Part shown: in pieces, positions 13,277 to 23,325 of the stretch
How the letters are laid out: every line of letters begins with the position of its first letter
Numbering within the stretch: position 1 is the first letter of the stretch
Assembly: GCA_900540375.1 (NCBI GenBank)
Contig: UQFS01000039.1
Span: 1 to 29,657 of the forward strand
From: an uncultured Prevotella sp.
Lineage (GTDB): Bacteria; Bacteroidota; Bacteroidia; Bacteroidales; Bacteroidaceae
Length of the DNA stretch: 29,657 bases
Direction of reading: 5' to 3'
Translations under genes and position numbers: made by a program
The notes under the pieces: model-generated
Database searches by the model: none
The model's input: the letters and a program-made list of their open reading frames with translations, nothing else
Told to the model about the DNA's origin: nothing

Positions 13277-14611
13277 ATGGAAGGAATACTTTTTCGGCGT
13301 AAGATTTACGAAGCATTGCTTAAATGGAAAGAAGAAAGCAAGGGCAAGTCGGCTCTCTTGGTGGAAGGCGCAAGACGAGTGGGCAAATCAACCATTGTTG
13401 AGCAGTTTGCGCGCGATCAGTATGAGTCTTACATACTCATAGACTTTAACCAAGCCTCGCGTGAGACGAAAGAACTGTTTGATGACTTGACCGATCTTGA
13501 TTATATCTTTCTGACCCTTCAAGCCACTTATCGCACCTCTCTGGCGCGAAGAAAATCCGTCATTGTTTTCGACGAGGTACAGCATTGTCCCAAGGCGCGC
13601 CAAGCCATTAAATATCTTGTGGCTGACGGACGGTACGACTATATTGAGACGGGCTCTCTCATCAGCATTCGTAAGAACACGGAGAACATTACGATTCCCA
13701 GTGAAGAGGACAGAATCACGATGCATCCTATGGACTTTGAGGAGTTCAGATGGGCTGTAGGAGACAAAGATACTATGGTCATCCTTCGAAAGTTTTGGGA
13801 TTTGAAGAAACCATTAGGGGCTGCGCACCGTAGCATCCAGCGTTTGTTGCGGTTATATATGCTGGTTGGCGGAATGCCCCAGGCTGTGGAGGAATATATC
13901 TCTACCAACGACCTCAGTAAGGTGGATAGAGTGAAACGGCGAATCGTTACGCTTTATCAGGAAGATTTCCGAAAGATAGATCTCTCAGGCGATGCCGCCC
14001 AGATGTTTATGTCCATCCCCGGTCAGCTCAATCGTAATGTCTCGCGCTATTCTCCCTCACCGTCCATTGGCGCGAAGACGGCAAAGGCAGAAGGAGAATT
14101 GCTCAACGCATTGGCAGAGAGCAAGACGGTCGACGTGGTCTATCACACCGGCGACCCCAATGTGGGGATGGAGCTGGCACGTGACACTTCTCGGTATAAA
14201 CTCTTTGTGGCAGACACGGGGCTGTTCGTGACTATGGCATTTTGGGACAAGGATTTTACGGAAAATGTAATCTATCAAAAGTTGCTTAGTGACAAGTTGT
14301 CAGCCAACTTAGGCTATGTTTATGAAAATCTTGTGGCCCAAATGCTGGTTGCGTCAGGAAACAAGCTCTTCTACTATACGTGGGCAAAAGATGATAAGCA
14401 TCGCTACGAAATTGATTTCCTCATATCCCGTGGCAATAAGATATGTCCGGTTGAGGTGAAGTCATCCGGCTATAGGACACATGCCTCCTTGGATGCTTTC
14501 TGCAAGAAATTCTCGAGCCGAGTCAAAGATCCCATCCTCGTGTACACAAAGGATCTGGGCAAGGATGGCGACACGATCCTGCTTCCCGTTTATATGGTAC
14601 CCTTCTTATAA
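13277..14611 (+). CDS. AAA ATPase with DUF4143 (AAA_14 type), possible DNA-binding/nuclease-like tail
   Basis: 444 residues. Walker A is GARRVGKST (31-39) and Walker B is VIVFDE (95-100), followed by the sensor-like ETGSLIS. This is the AAA_14 layout. The middle (about 235-290) is predicted to be a winged-helix segment. The C-terminal DUF4143 region ends in a PD-(D/E)XK-like signature, EIDFLISRG then CPVEVKS about 12 residues later. These ATPases are abundant, often multicopy, in Bacteroidota and their role is unknown; toxin-antitoxin, defence and regulatory roles have all been proposed. It is a single-gene unit behind the 33-bp repeat array and converges on tamA, with stop codons 24 bp apart and no terminator visible between them. 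Confidence 0.9.
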   Translation: MEGILFRRKIYEALLKWKEESKGKSALLVEGARRVGKSTIVEQFARDQYESYILIDFNQASRETKELFDDLTDLDYIFLTLQATYRTSLARRKSVIVFDEVQHCPKARQAIKYLVADGRYDYIETGSLISIRKNTENITIPSEEDRITMHPMDFEEFRWAVGDKDTMVILRKFWDLKKPLGAAHRSIQRLLRLYMLVGGMPQAVEEYISTNDLSKVDRVKRRIVTLYQEDFRKIDLSGDAAQMFMSIPGQLNRNVSRYSPSPSIGAKTAKAEGELLNALAESKTVDVVYHTGDPNVGMELARDTSRYKLFVADTGLFVTMAFWDKDFTENVIYQKLLSDKLSANLGYVYENLVAQMLVASGNKLFYYTWAKDDKHRYEIDFLISRGNKICPVEVKSSGYRTHASLDAFCKKFSSRVKDPILVYTKDLGKDGDTILLPVYMVPFL

Positions 14612-14635
14612 CGAATGGCTGTCTTTTATCAATAT

Positions 14636-16978
14636 TTAGAACGGATACCCGATGGCGAAGTGGAGGCTTTGGCTGTCACGGAACGAGCCGACGTTGTAAA
14701 AGCCACTTTTGTAGGGCACATGCAGTCCTACGCCCCAGTCCACGCGGATGACCAAGAAGTCCATGTCGTAGCGCAGGCCGACACCCGTGCCGAGTGCCGT
14801 CTCCTTGAGGAGATTCCTCGCCTCGAAATGTCCGCCGCTGCGGTCGTCCTTATGCAGCGACCACACATTGCCGGCATCGATAAACATCGCACCATAGAGG
14901 TTGCCGAACAGGCGCGGACGGTATTCCAGGTTGGCCAGCAGCTTTAAGTCACCGGTCTGGTCGAGATAGTTGTTCGTGGCCGACTCGGCATTATGGTAGC
15001 TGCCCGGTCCTACGCTGCGCACGGTGAAGGCGCGAATGCTGTTGGCGCCGCCGACATAGAACTGTTCGCTGTAGGGTGCCTCATCGGAGTTGCCGTAAGC
15101 CCATAGCATGCCCATGTCGCCATGCGCCACAAGACTGCTGTGCTCCGTCAGCTGCCAAGTCTTGACCAGCTCTGTTTCCAATTTGAAGAACTGAGCATAA
15201 GGGTTTTTGAAGAGCTCTTTGTTTTTCTTGCTCCATTTGTTTCCAGCCACCATCTCGCCCAAAGACAGGATGTTTCCGCTCTCGCTGACTGTCGTCTGCC
15301 ACCACAGCGGATTGCGGTAGGTCTTCGGACTCGTGTAGGTATAGACATACTGCATCTTCGGAATGAACTGGTCGCGCATGGTGTATGCCAGATAGGGATT
15401 GGCGGTGAGCACCGAGTCAAAGGCTGCCGTGCGCCGCTTCATATATTCATAGGAGAACGACAGCGGGGTATACTGGTGCTTACTTGTTGGCGACGTCTGG
15501 AGGTTATAGGTCCACTCTCCCGACACGATGCGACGCTTGAAGAATCCGGCACGGTTGAGAATGTCGGTCGAGAACTTCAGCGTTGTCGACGGCGTGGAGA
15601 AGAAGCCTATACGTTGGAAGTGGTTGAAGAGCTTCTTGCGGAAATACGAGACGTAGGGGATAACCATACGCGGTAGTTGCAGCGAGGCGTCGGCACCATA
15701 CTCATAACTGTTGAACTTCGACGAGCTTCCTTTGCCGTGGTGTGCCGTCTGCCACTCATAATTGCCCTTGATTTTCAGGTCGAGGAGCTCACCGCCACGG
15801 AAAGCGTTGCGCCGCGTGACGCCGAGCACGGCGCCCGGTCCGAAACGGTTATTGGTCTTTCCGGTGACATTGCCCTCGAAGTAGATGTCGTAAGGCTTGT
15901 CAAAGACCAGGTTCATGCGCATGTCGAGTGTGTCGGCGCGACCGGTAGTGTCGCGTGGCGTGAAGTTGACGTCGACGGTACTGAACAGTCCTGTTGACGA
16001 GAGATTGCTGATGCCTGCCTGGTAGTCGGCATAGCTGTAGGGGCGTCCGGGGAAGAGGCGGTTGGCGCTGAGGATGACAGGCACACGCAGCGGCGAGTGC
16101 TTGCCGTTGTGTCGCACGGTGATGTCGCGCTTGGTCTCACTGTTGACGAGGCTGTCGCCATAGTTTTTATGCAAGTCGATGTCAATCTTTCCGATGGTCC
16201 ATTTCCGCTCGGCCACACTTGGCGTCTGCTCGGCGAGTTGCAACTTCAGGAGCACTTTGCCGGGTCGGCTGGTGCTGTCGACGAGCCATGAGGCGTAGGA
16301 CGGCTGATAGTAGAAGAAGCCGTTGTTGCGCAGCAGGGTGCTCACGCGGCGGCGCTCGGCATCGAGGGTGTTGACGTCAAAGGCGTCGCCCTTGCGGATC
16401 TTGGCCTCGGCCATGGTCGACATGATGAGGCTGTCGGCCTGGGGTGGGAAGCCCTGATAGTTTAGCGAGTCCACTGTCCACAGCGGTCCCATGTCGACGG
16501 TGTATTTGATCTTGGCTTTTTTGGGGTTGTGTTGCCGGATGATGTCATAGCCCACCTTGCCGTGGAAGTAGCCGTGGGCATGCAGCACCTCCTGCGCCAC
16601 CGATGCGCGCAGGGCCGGGTTGACCCAGCTGAGCAGCACCGGCCGGGAGCCAAAGGAGGAGAGCATCCATTTCGAGAAGCCGTCATCGCTGCCGACGAAG
16701 GCGTTCCAGACCCAGAGACCCACTTGAAAGGGCGACCTGACAGAACTGCTGCCGAAGAGTGCGCCGTTGGGTGCCGTGGCCAGGGCAGCGTCGATTTCCG
16801 TTTGTGTGTTGGTGAAATGTTTGTCCTGTACGAGCGTGATATAGTCGGTCTTGGCCAGTCCTGTGAAGAGCTGGTCACCGTCGGGAATACTTTTGGTGGT
16901 CGAGCAGGCGGCGATGATCACCGTCGCCAGCCCCAGTGTCAGTGTCTTCGCGAATCGAAGGATGTGCGTGTATGTCAT
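14636..16978 (-). CDS. tamA: TamA-like Omp85 outer-membrane protein (lipoprotein type)
   Basis: 780 residues. The N-terminus has a lipoprotein signal peptide with lipobox IAAC (C25). POTRA-like repeats occupy roughly 40-370 and a 16-strand Omp85 barrel occupies about 385-780. The barrel ends in VIRVDWGVGLHVPYKS and the terminal FAIGYPF, whose aromatic last residue is the usual signal for the BAM machinery. The family inserts or assembles outer-membrane proteins together with TamB. N-terminal lipidation of TamA is a known Bacteroidota variant. It follows tamB by 27 bp in the same direction, which supports TamA over a BamA paralogue. Confidence 0.92.
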   Translation of the reverse strand: MTYTHILRFAKTLTLGLATVIIAACSTTKSIPDGDQLFTGLAKTDYITLVQDKHFTNTQTEIDAALATAPNGALFGSSSVRSPFQVGLWVWNAFVGSDDGFSKWMLSSFGSRPVLLSWVNPALRASVAQEVLHAHGYFHGKVGYDIIRQHNPKKAKIKYTVDMGPLWTVDSLNYQGFPPQADSLIMSTMAEAKIRKGDAFDVNTLDAERRRVSTLLRNNGFFYYQPSYASWLVDSTSRPGKVLLKLQLAEQTPSVAERKWTIGKIDIDLHKNYGDSLVNSETKRDITVRHNGKHSPLRVPVILSANRLFPGRPYSYADYQAGISNLSSTGLFSTVDVNFTPRDTTGRADTLDMRMNLVFDKPYDIYFEGNVTGKTNNRFGPGAVLGVTRRNAFRGGELLDLKIKGNYEWQTAHHGKGSSSKFNSYEYGADASLQLPRMVIPYVSYFRKKLFNHFQRIGFFSTPSTTLKFSTDILNRAGFFKRRIVSGEWTYNLQTSPTSKHQYTPLSFSYEYMKRRTAAFDSVLTANPYLAYTMRDQFIPKMQYVYTYTSPKTYRNPLWWQTTVSESGNILSLGEMVAGNKWSKKNKELFKNPYAQFFKLETELVKTWQLTEHSSLVAHGDMGMLWAYGNSDEAPYSEQFYVGGANSIRAFTVRSVGPGSYHNAESATNNYLDQTGDLKLLANLEYRPRLFGNLYGAMFIDAGNVWSLHKDDRSGGHFEARNLLKETALGTGVGLRYDMDFLVIRVDWGVGLHVPYKSGFYNVGSFRDSQSLHFAIGYPF

Positions 16979-17005
16979 AGATAGAAATGGCTATTTAATA
17001 TGTTG

Positions 17006-20000
17006 TCAATTGCCGAGCGAGTCTTTTTTCTCTTTACCAAACAGGTCGCTGAGGCTGCTGAACTTTCTCTTCCACAGGAAGCCGCCGCCGAACTTGCTCA
17101 CGTTGCCCTCCAGCCAGTCATAGCTGTCGCGGATGTAGAACAGGTTGAGGTATTTGTTCGATGTGGGACTGAGCCTGTATTCAAAGGTCACATTGTCGAA
17201 GAATGTCTGATCCTGCTGTGCCGATATTTCGGCTCCGGTCGACAGCTTGCCGCCGATGGTGACGCGCAGCCGGTTGTTCCAGAATCGCTTGGCAAACTTA
17301 AACGAATAGTCGGTGTGGAGCGCGCCCTGAGCATTGAACGAGTTTTCCACGCCCACGCTGACGTCGAGCGAGCGCAGTGCCTTGCCTGAGATCTGGTTGA
17401 TCTGGCTGTTGAGGAAGGCGCTCAGTGCCGAGTTCATGGTGAAGTTGCTCATGTTTCCCTCGGCAAGATACATGCCGGTGGTGAGCATCGTCACGGCGAG
17501 CTTGCCGCGCTCTTCCTTCGACATGGACTGCAACTGGTTGTGGATCGTCATGTCTTCCGGTGCGTCGATGGTGAATTCCAGTCCCATGTCCTGCAGGGTC
17601 TTTGTGACCACGACGCCACAGTTGAATGTGACCATCCGCCCCTCGCCCGCCTCGCTGCCCACGGCCGACTTGGTCTGTTCGGTTGCTGTGATGTTGAGCG
17701 TCGGGTTCATCGGGTCACCGGTGAAGGCGATGTAGCTGCCGTCCTGGATGGTGAAAGTCTTCAGTGGGATGACGGGCAGCGAGTATTTCATCTCTCCCGA
17801 GCCGATGGTGTAGCGTCCGCGCAGGATGACGCCGTCGGCGATGTTGTATTGCATGCGCATGTCGCCGCCGCCGATGACATCGACATAGTTGGAGTGGTCG
17901 GCGTTGAGGAAGGCGTCGACGTGCGCGCCGTCGTCGATGTGTATGTTCATGTCCACGTTCAGACCCGTGAGCGGCGGGCGGTTGACTTCGTCGCTGATGG
18001 TGTCACTGAAGTTGGTGAACTGTGCGAGTCCGTCGAGTTGGTTGTCGGTGGAGAGCGGGGTGTCCTTCAGATTGTATTTCAGGTCGGTGGTGCCGAGCAC
18101 GTCGGTGCGTCCGCGAACCTTGAGGTTGTCGAGCAGTCCCGTCATCGTGCCATAGAAGTTGACGTAGGCCTTGCCATAGACCTCGGAGCGGCTGGTCTCC
18201 TTGGAGTCTACGAGCAGCAGGTTGGTGCCTCGCATCCGCACGTTGAGGCGCATGGCGTCGAGGTCGCTGAAGTCAAAGGTGCCTTTGACGTTGAGCGGCT
18301 GGTCGTTGTGGGTGAAGACCTCAAAGTTCTCGAAGAGCAGTTTGCTGTCCTTGAAGGTGACGGGATCTGAGGCGAAGGCGAGCTCCACGCCGTAGGGCTC
18401 AGAAAACATGCTGGCAGAGTCGAGGAAGAGCTCTCCGTTGACGACGGGCTTGGTGAGTGAGCCTTTGATGGTCAGATTGCCGTCGGCCGTACCCTTGAAT
18501 CCCACGATCTTCTGCGGGATGAATCCGTTGACCATCGCCAGCGGCAGGTGGTCGGTATTGACCTTTGCGTCGAGGTATCCGTGTCCGGCTGCGTTGTAGG
18601 TGCCGGTGAGCGTGCCCACCTCGTTGCCGTCGTGGGTGAGCATACCGTCGACATAGTGTGTGCCGTCGGGCCTCGGCATGTAGGTAAACTCCGAGCCTAC
18701 GTCGCCCATCTCGCAGCCCTCATAGACCATATCCTTCACGTCGACAACCGAGGAGACCGAGAGCTGTTCGGGGGTCTGGATGAGGTGGAAGTCACCATTG
18801 AGGATTCCCGACACGTTCGGCATATAGGGGATGATGGACAGTGCCTCGCCAAGGTTGAGCTGGTGTGTGGAGACGGTGATGTCCTGCAGGGCTTCCGTGT
18901 TGCTGTCGTCAGTGTAGACCTGTAGTCCCATGCCATCGGCGGCATTCATATTCACGTTTGCGCTGACACGCCGGTTGCCGTTGAGGAAGACATAGTTGCT
19001 GTCGTTGACGGTAAATTCCTTATAGGCCAGTATCGGGTTGTCGCCCGCGAGATGGATGAGTATGCCTTGGTTCTGCATGGCGGCTTCGAGGCTGAGCCGG
19101 AGTCCGAGTTTGTCCTTGGTGTCGTAGAGGCGTGTGGTGAGTGTCGTGCCGCCGCCCTGCAGGGTGCCGTCGAGGAAGGCGTTGAAGACATATTTCGGAT
19201 TTTTCTTGCCGTTGTGCAGTTGCAGGGAATAGGCTACATTGTCGAGCCCGGACTTGATGCTCAGCCTCATGGTGTCTACCTCCATGCTGTCGTAGACCAC
19301 AGAGTCGGCTTGCATCGTGCCGTTGAGGCCGAGCAGTGGCGAGGAACTCATGTCTATCTGCAGGTTGTGGAGGTCGTAGCCGAAATGCTTCAGCACGCGG
19401 TAGACGATGTTCCCGCTGCCCGCTGAGAGCTGAACGCGCAGGTTGGGGAGCAGACGGCGCAGGCGGGCCTCGTCGATATACTTGTTGGTTATCTGCCGCT
19501 GCAGTTCGGTCATAAGGGCATTGCCGTGCTTGATGAGGCGCTCATAGTTGCCGCTGCCGTCCATGTTGAGGTGGAAGTCGCCGCAGTCCACGATGGCGTG
19601 GGTGGTGTCCCGGGTGGTCAGGATGTCGAGTGTCACCTCCTGCGGTCGGTAGTGGCGGTTGCCCTCGCTGAGGGTGATGTCGCTGAACATGCCCTGGATG
19701 TCGTGGTGCTGTTTCAAGTCCGATCGCACGTCGACGTGTCCGCAGAGTCCGAGCGTGATCGGCTTGTCGGCGAGGTGCAGGGCGTAGAGGTCAGCGTGGG
19801 AGAGATCGCAGGAGAGCGTGCCGATGAAGGCTTTGCGGTTGAGCTGTGCGTTGATACCGACGAGTCCTTTAAACAGCGGGTTGGCGCTGTTGATGTGGGC
19901 TTCGACGCGACCGCCGCGGATGTTGGCCGTGGCCTTGATGCCGCTGAGGTTATAGCCGGAGTAGGCGAACTGCTGGCTGTGGATCTCTGCCTTCACGCGG

Positions 20001-21592
20001 GTGCGGGGTGAGAAGAGGTCGGTGCCCGCGCCGTTGGCGGCCAGCGTGCCGGTGAAGGGATGCAGGCCCTGACGGGGCAGGAAATGGTCGACGGGGAAGC
20101 GGCGGGCGCGCAACTTGGCGCTGTAGGCCAGTGTACCACGGGTGTCTACGGTTGCCTGACCACTGAGCGAACCGCCGCCCTGCGTGGCGATGAAGGTCGA
20201 GGCATATCGCGGGCCGTTGACCTTGACGCGTCCGCGGAAGCCGATGCCATTGGGCAGATTGACCGTCTTAGGCAGTGCGTTGCCCGACAGTCGCTTCACG
20301 GGTCTGAGGTCGTAGGCGTGGGCTTTCACGCTGAGGTCGGCCGTGAGCCGTTTTGGATCGGCCAGGCTGCTCAGAAAACCGTCGGCGGAGAGGTGCAGCA
20401 GGGTGGGGACGGCGAGGCTGAGCCCGTCGAGGTGCAGTCGCCGGAGATTACCGCCGAGGCTGCCGTTGACGATCAGCGGTTGTCGGGGCAGGTTGTTGAG
20501 TAGCTGACGTGGCATGTGTTGTCCGGCCAATAGCCTGATGTCGCTCATACCCACATGGCCGTGGACGGTGGCCCTGAGGCTTCCCGGCATGCTGTCGGCA
20601 AAGGCGTTCATGTCCATGGCAAAGGCCAGACGCAGCTGGGAGCCCGGCGTCTCAAGGCTCAGCCCGGGCAGTTCGAGCCGTGTGCTGTCCATGCGGAAGG
20701 AGCCTTGCAGCTTGTCGATGGTCAGTCCGCTCTTTTCATGAAAGGCACCCTGACGGACGATGAGGTTGAGCCGGGCGTCGCAATAATAAAAGGAGTCGGC
20801 CTTGAGATTGAGTTCCGAGAGTGCGAGATGGTTGAGGTCCAGTCCTTTCGTCTTCTTGACAAAGTTCTGATCCATGGCCAGCGCGCCCGTCTGCCAGTCG
20901 AGATGGCCGACGGTATAGAGGCTCTTAAACAGGTCGAGACAGGCTTGTCGCGCTTCGAGGTTGCCCATGAGAGCGTGGATGGCGAGTGTGTCGCCGGGCA
21001 GATGCAGGGCAAAGGCGGTGTTGCGGGCCTTGAGCGTGTTGATGGCGATCTTCCAGTAGTTGGTGCTCGGTGTGGTGTCGGGCGGCACGGTGTCGCTGAG
21101 CGCGATGTCGATGTTGGCGTTGTCGAGCAGGCAGTGGTTGACGTTGACGTGCTCCTTGCCGAGGTCGATGCCGTGGGCTTTGATCGTCAGCGTGCCCACC
21201 TTGCCCTTGATGCGGCATTTGGGAATGAAATGGGTGGTGTTGACCTGCATGTCGCGGAAGGAGAGCTCGTCGACCATGACCTGCTTTTTCAGCAGGGGCC
21301 ATAACTGCACGTCGGCGACGGTGCGATGGATGTGTGCCACCGTGTCCGTCACGCCGCGCAGCGAGTCGTTGGGCTCGAGCACCTTCACCTCGTTGAGGGC
21401 GAGGTCCAATGGCCATGCCAGTCGCACGTACCCCACGCTGATCTGCATCTTCATCTTGTCCGATGCATAGCGTGTGACCTGCCCTGCCGCCCAGTTTTGA
21501 AACGGCGGAAAGTAGAAGAGCAGGCAGAGTATGATGATCAGTGACACGGGGATGCCCACGGCGATGCCCGCCCACTTGAGGTATTTCTTCAT
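17006..21592 (-). CDS. tamB: Translocation and assembly module protein TamB
   Basis: 1528 residues. A single N-terminal membrane anchor (about 8-29, WAGIAVGIPVSLIIILCLLF) is followed by a very long periplasmic region of repetitive beta structure (an AsmA-like bridge, DUF748/DUF490 type). The C-terminal TamB domain (DUF490) covers about the last 400 residues, including GVILRGRYTIGSGEMKYSLP and AFTGDPMNPTLNITATEQT. TamB spans the periplasm from the inner membrane, forms a hydrophobic groove thought to carry phospholipid, and works with TamA. It heads a two-gene unit with tamA and is divergent from rpoD across a 262-bp region with promoters facing both ways. The length is typical for Bacteroidetes TamB. 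Confidence 0.95.
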   Translation of the reverse strand: MKKYLKWAGIAVGIPVSLIIILCLLFYFPPFQNWAAGQVTRYASDKMKMQISVGYVRLAWPLDLALNEVKVLEPNDSLRGVTDTVAHIHRTVADVQLWPLLKKQVMVDELSFRDMQVNTTHFIPKCRIKGKVGTLTIKAHGIDLGKEHVNVNHCLLDNANIDIALSDTVPPDTTPSTNYWKIAINTLKARNTAFALHLPGDTLAIHALMGNLEARQACLDLFKSLYTVGHLDWQTGALAMDQNFVKKTKGLDLNHLALSELNLKADSFYYCDARLNLIVRQGAFHEKSGLTIDKLQGSFRMDSTRLELPGLSLETPGSQLRLAFAMDMNAFADSMPGSLRATVHGHVGMSDIRLLAGQHMPRQLLNNLPRQPLIVNGSLGGNLRRLHLDGLSLAVPTLLHLSADGFLSSLADPKRLTADLSVKAHAYDLRPVKRLSGNALPKTVNLPNGIGFRGRVKVNGPRYASTFIATQGGGSLSGQATVDTRGTLAYSAKLRARRFPVDHFLPRQGLHPFTGTLAANGAGTDLFSPRTRVKAEIHSQQFAYSGYNLSGIKATANIRGGRVEAHINSANPLFKGLVGINAQLNRKAFIGTLSCDLSHADLYALHLADKPITLGLCGHVDVRSDLKQHHDIQGMFSDITLSEGNRHYRPQEVTLDILTTRDTTHAIVDCGDFHLNMDGSGNYERLIKHGNALMTELQRQITNKYIDEARLRRLLPNLRVQLSAGSGNIVYRVLKHFGYDLHNLQIDMSSSPLLGLNGTMQADSVVYDSMEVDTMRLSIKSGLDNVAYSLQLHNGKKNPKYVFNAFLDGTLQGGGTTLTTRLYDTKDKLGLRLSLEAAMQNQGILIHLAGDNPILAYKEFTVNDSNYVFLNGNRRVSANVNMNAADGMGLQVYTDDSNTEALQDITVSTHQLNLGEALSIIPYMPNVSGILNGDFHLIQTPEQLSVSSVVDVKDMVYEGCEMGDVGSEFTYMPRPDGTHYVDGMLTHDGNEVGTLTGTYNAAGHGYLDAKVNTDHLPLAMVNGFIPQKIVGFKGTADGNLTIKGSLTKPVVNGELFLDSASMFSEPYGVELAFASDPVTFKDSKLLFENFEVFTHNDQPLNVKGTFDFSDLDAMRLNVRMRGTNLLLVDSKETSRSEVYGKAYVNFYGTMTGLLDNLKVRGRTDVLGTTDLKYNLKDTPLSTDNQLDGLAQFTNFSDTISDEVNRPPLTGLNVDMNIHIDDGAHVDAFLNADHSNYVDVIGGGDMRMQYNIADGVILRGRYTIGSGEMKYSLPVIPLKTFTIQDGSYIAFTGDPMNPTLNITATEQTKSAVGSEAGEGRMVTFNCGVVVTKTLQDMGLEFTIDAPEDMTIHNQLQSMSKEERGKLAVTMLTTGMYLAEGNMSNFTMNSALSAFLNSQINQISGKALRSLDVSVGVENSFNAQGALHTDYSFKFAKRFWNNRLRVTIGGKLSTGAEISAQQDQTFFDNVTFEYRLSPTSNKYLNLFYIRDSYDWLEGNVSKFGGGFLWKRKFSSLSDLFGKEKKDSLGN

Positions 21593-21624
21593 TTGCTATT
21601 GTGTGAGAAAATCAGCTATTCTTT

Positions 21625-21657
21625 GCAAAGTAACTAAAAATTAACGAAAGATGCAAA
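21625..21657 (-). promoter_or_regulatory. Probable tamB-tamA promoter
   Basis: On the minus strand TTACTTTG (one mismatch from TAnnTTTG) lies at 21632-21625, about 33 bp upstream of tamB. A TTTG lies about 20 bp further upstream. Confidence 0.5.
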
Positions 21658-21806
21658 TCTATCATCAAAAAATCGATTCGTTTTCGGCACTGGCCTGTGC
21701 TTTTCTCATCCCTGCATAGTGCTTCGTTTCCTACGAAATCCGACGTTTCTGCTATTTATAGCAATGTTTTTATTATTCTTTTTGCTTTTTTCTTGGAAAA
21801 ATGTAG

Positions 21807-21814
21807 TAACTTTG
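21807..21814 (+). promoter_or_regulatory. -7 promoter element for rpoD
   Basis: TAACTTTG is an exact -7 match, 43 bp before the rpoD start. The nearest TTTG (21781-21784) is 22 bp upstream, slightly wide for a -33 box. Confidence 0.65.
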
Positions 21815-21857
21815 CCGTCAAACTATAAATAACACATAACTAGCCAGAACCTCTATG

Positions 21858-22733
21858 ATGAGACAACTAAAAATAACGAAGAACATCACGAGCCGCAACA
21901 GCGAGGCTCTTGACCGATACCTCACTGAGATTGCCCGTGAACCGATGTTGACTCCCGACGAGGAAGCCGCGTTGGCACATACCATCCATCAAGGCGGCAC
22001 CGCGGGGGAGCGTGCGCGCGACAGGCTCGTCAGCGCCAACCTGCGATTTGTCGTTTCCGTGGCCAAGCAATACCAGCACCAGGGCATCTCGCTCACCGAC
22101 CTGATCAACGAGGGCAACGTGGGACTTGTCAAAGCCGCTGAGAAGTTCGACGAGACACGCGGCTTTAAGTTCATCTCCTACGCCGTGTGGTGGATCCGCC
22201 AAAGCATCATGGAGGCCTTGGCCGTGAAGAGCCGTATCGTGCGCGTGCCGCTCAACCAGGTAGGCATCGCCGGTAAGGTGAACAGAGCCACGGAGCAGTT
22301 CCTCCAGGAGCACGGCCGCGTGCCGTCCACCCATGAGCTGGCCGTGATGACAGGCATCGATGAGGAACTGGTCATCTCGGCCTATGAGGCTAACGGACGC
22401 TCGACGAGTATCGACGCCCCGATCAGCGAGGACGACGACAACTCGCTGGCTGAAACGCTCTCGTCCGACGATGCCGACTCGCGCTCTGACAGCTCGCTCG
22501 ACCGTGAGTCGATGAACCTCTTCATCAGCGACTTGCTCAAAGAGGTGCTCAACGATCGCGAGCAGCGCATCATCACGGAGTCCTTTGGCATCGGGCGCAT
22601 GGAGAAAAGCCTGGAAGAAATCGCTGACGAGATGGGCATGACGCGCGAGCGCATCCGTCAGGTCAAGGAAAAGGCATTGCGCAAGATCCGCAACAGCAAG
22701 TATGCGGTATCACTCCGACAATATCTTGGTTAA
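21858..22733 (+). CDS. rpoD: Primary sigma-70 factor RpoD
   Basis: 291 residues from the second of two adjacent ATGs (21855 and 21858). The second is chosen because Bacteroidota RpoD proteins begin MRQLKIT. Region 1.2 is about 15-50, with no region 1.1. Region 2 is about 55-130 with NLRFVVSVAKQYQ, LTDLINEGNVGLVKAAEKFD and FKFISYAVWWIRQSIMEAL. Region 3 follows to about 215, with an acidic stretch (SEDDDNSLAETLSSDDADS). Region 4.2 near the C-terminus holds SLEEIADEMGMTRERIRQVK. Directs RNA polymerase to the TAnnTTTG/TTTG promoters seen throughout this window. It precedes the LOG-family gene by 14 bp. Confidence 0.97.
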   Translation: MRQLKITKNITSRNSEALDRYLTEIAREPMLTPDEEAALAHTIHQGGTAGERARDRLVSANLRFVVSVAKQYQHQGISLTDLINEGNVGLVKAAEKFDETRGFKFISYAVWWIRQSIMEALAVKSRIVRVPLNQVGIAGKVNRATEQFLQEHGRVPSTHELAVMTGIDEELVISAYEANGRSTSIDAPISEDDDNSLAETLSSDDADSRSDSSLDRESMNLFISDLLKEVLNDREQRIITESFGIGRMEKSLEEIADEMGMTRERIRQVKEKALRKIRNSKYAVSLRQYLG

Positions 22734-22747
22734 AAAACAAGCGTAAG

Positions 22748-23299
22748 ATGAAGATAGCGGTTTTTTGTTCTGCCAACAACAGCATTGCGCCTGTCTGCTT
22801 CCAAAAGACAGAGGAGCTCGGGCGCTGGATGGCTGCCGGGGGACATACCCTCGTCTATGGCGGATGCAACAGTGGGCTGATGGAATGCATCGGACGGGCC
22901 GTACACGAGGGTGGGGGCTTGACGATTGGCGTCATCCCTACGCTCGTGGAAAAGGGCGGACGGCAGAGCCGGTATGTCGACGTGGAGATTTCCTGCGACA
23001 ATCTCGACGACCGCAAGCACCTCATGCAGGTGCAGTGCGACGTGGCTGTGGCTCTCCCCGGTGGCATCGGCACGCTCGATGAACTCTTTACCCTCGCCGC
23101 CTCGCATACCATCGGCTATCACCAAAAGATGGTGATCCTCTACAACATCGACGGATTCTGGAATTCGCTCGTGGCGCTGCTCGACGATTTGCAGGCCAAG
23201 GGGATGATACGCGGGCAATACACGCAGTATATTCAGGTGGCTGACAGCTTGGAACAGCTTCAGCAACTGCTTGCGCAGGTGCAGCCGTCGGCAGAATAG
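22748..23299 (+). CDS. LOG-family (TIGR00730) nucleotide 5'-monophosphate phosphoribohydrolase
   Basis: 183 residues with a Rossmann-like fold. The family hallmark PGGIGTLDELF (P-G-G-x-G-T-x-x-E) is at about residues 100-110. MKIAVFCSANNS begins the first strand and GGCNSGLMECIG contributes the nucleotide pocket. Related enzymes cleave N6-modified or plain AMP-type nucleotides to base and ribose 5-phosphate. In bacteria the physiological substrate is usually unclear, and purine salvage or nucleotide sanitising is plausible. It lies 14 bp after rpoD and shares its transcript, ending at the terminator that starts at 23326. Confidence 0.93.
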   Translation: MKIAVFCSANNSIAPVCFQKTEELGRWMAAGGHTLVYGGCNSGLMECIGRAVHEGGGLTIGVIPTLVEKGGRQSRYVDVEISCDNLDDRKHLMQVQCDVAVALPGGIGTLDELFTLAASHTIGYHQKMVILYNIDGFWNSLVALLDDLQAKGMIRGQYTQYIQVADSLEQLQQLLAQVQPSAE

Positions 23300-23325
23300 A
23301 TTTCAACGGATTTTGTTTGACAAAA

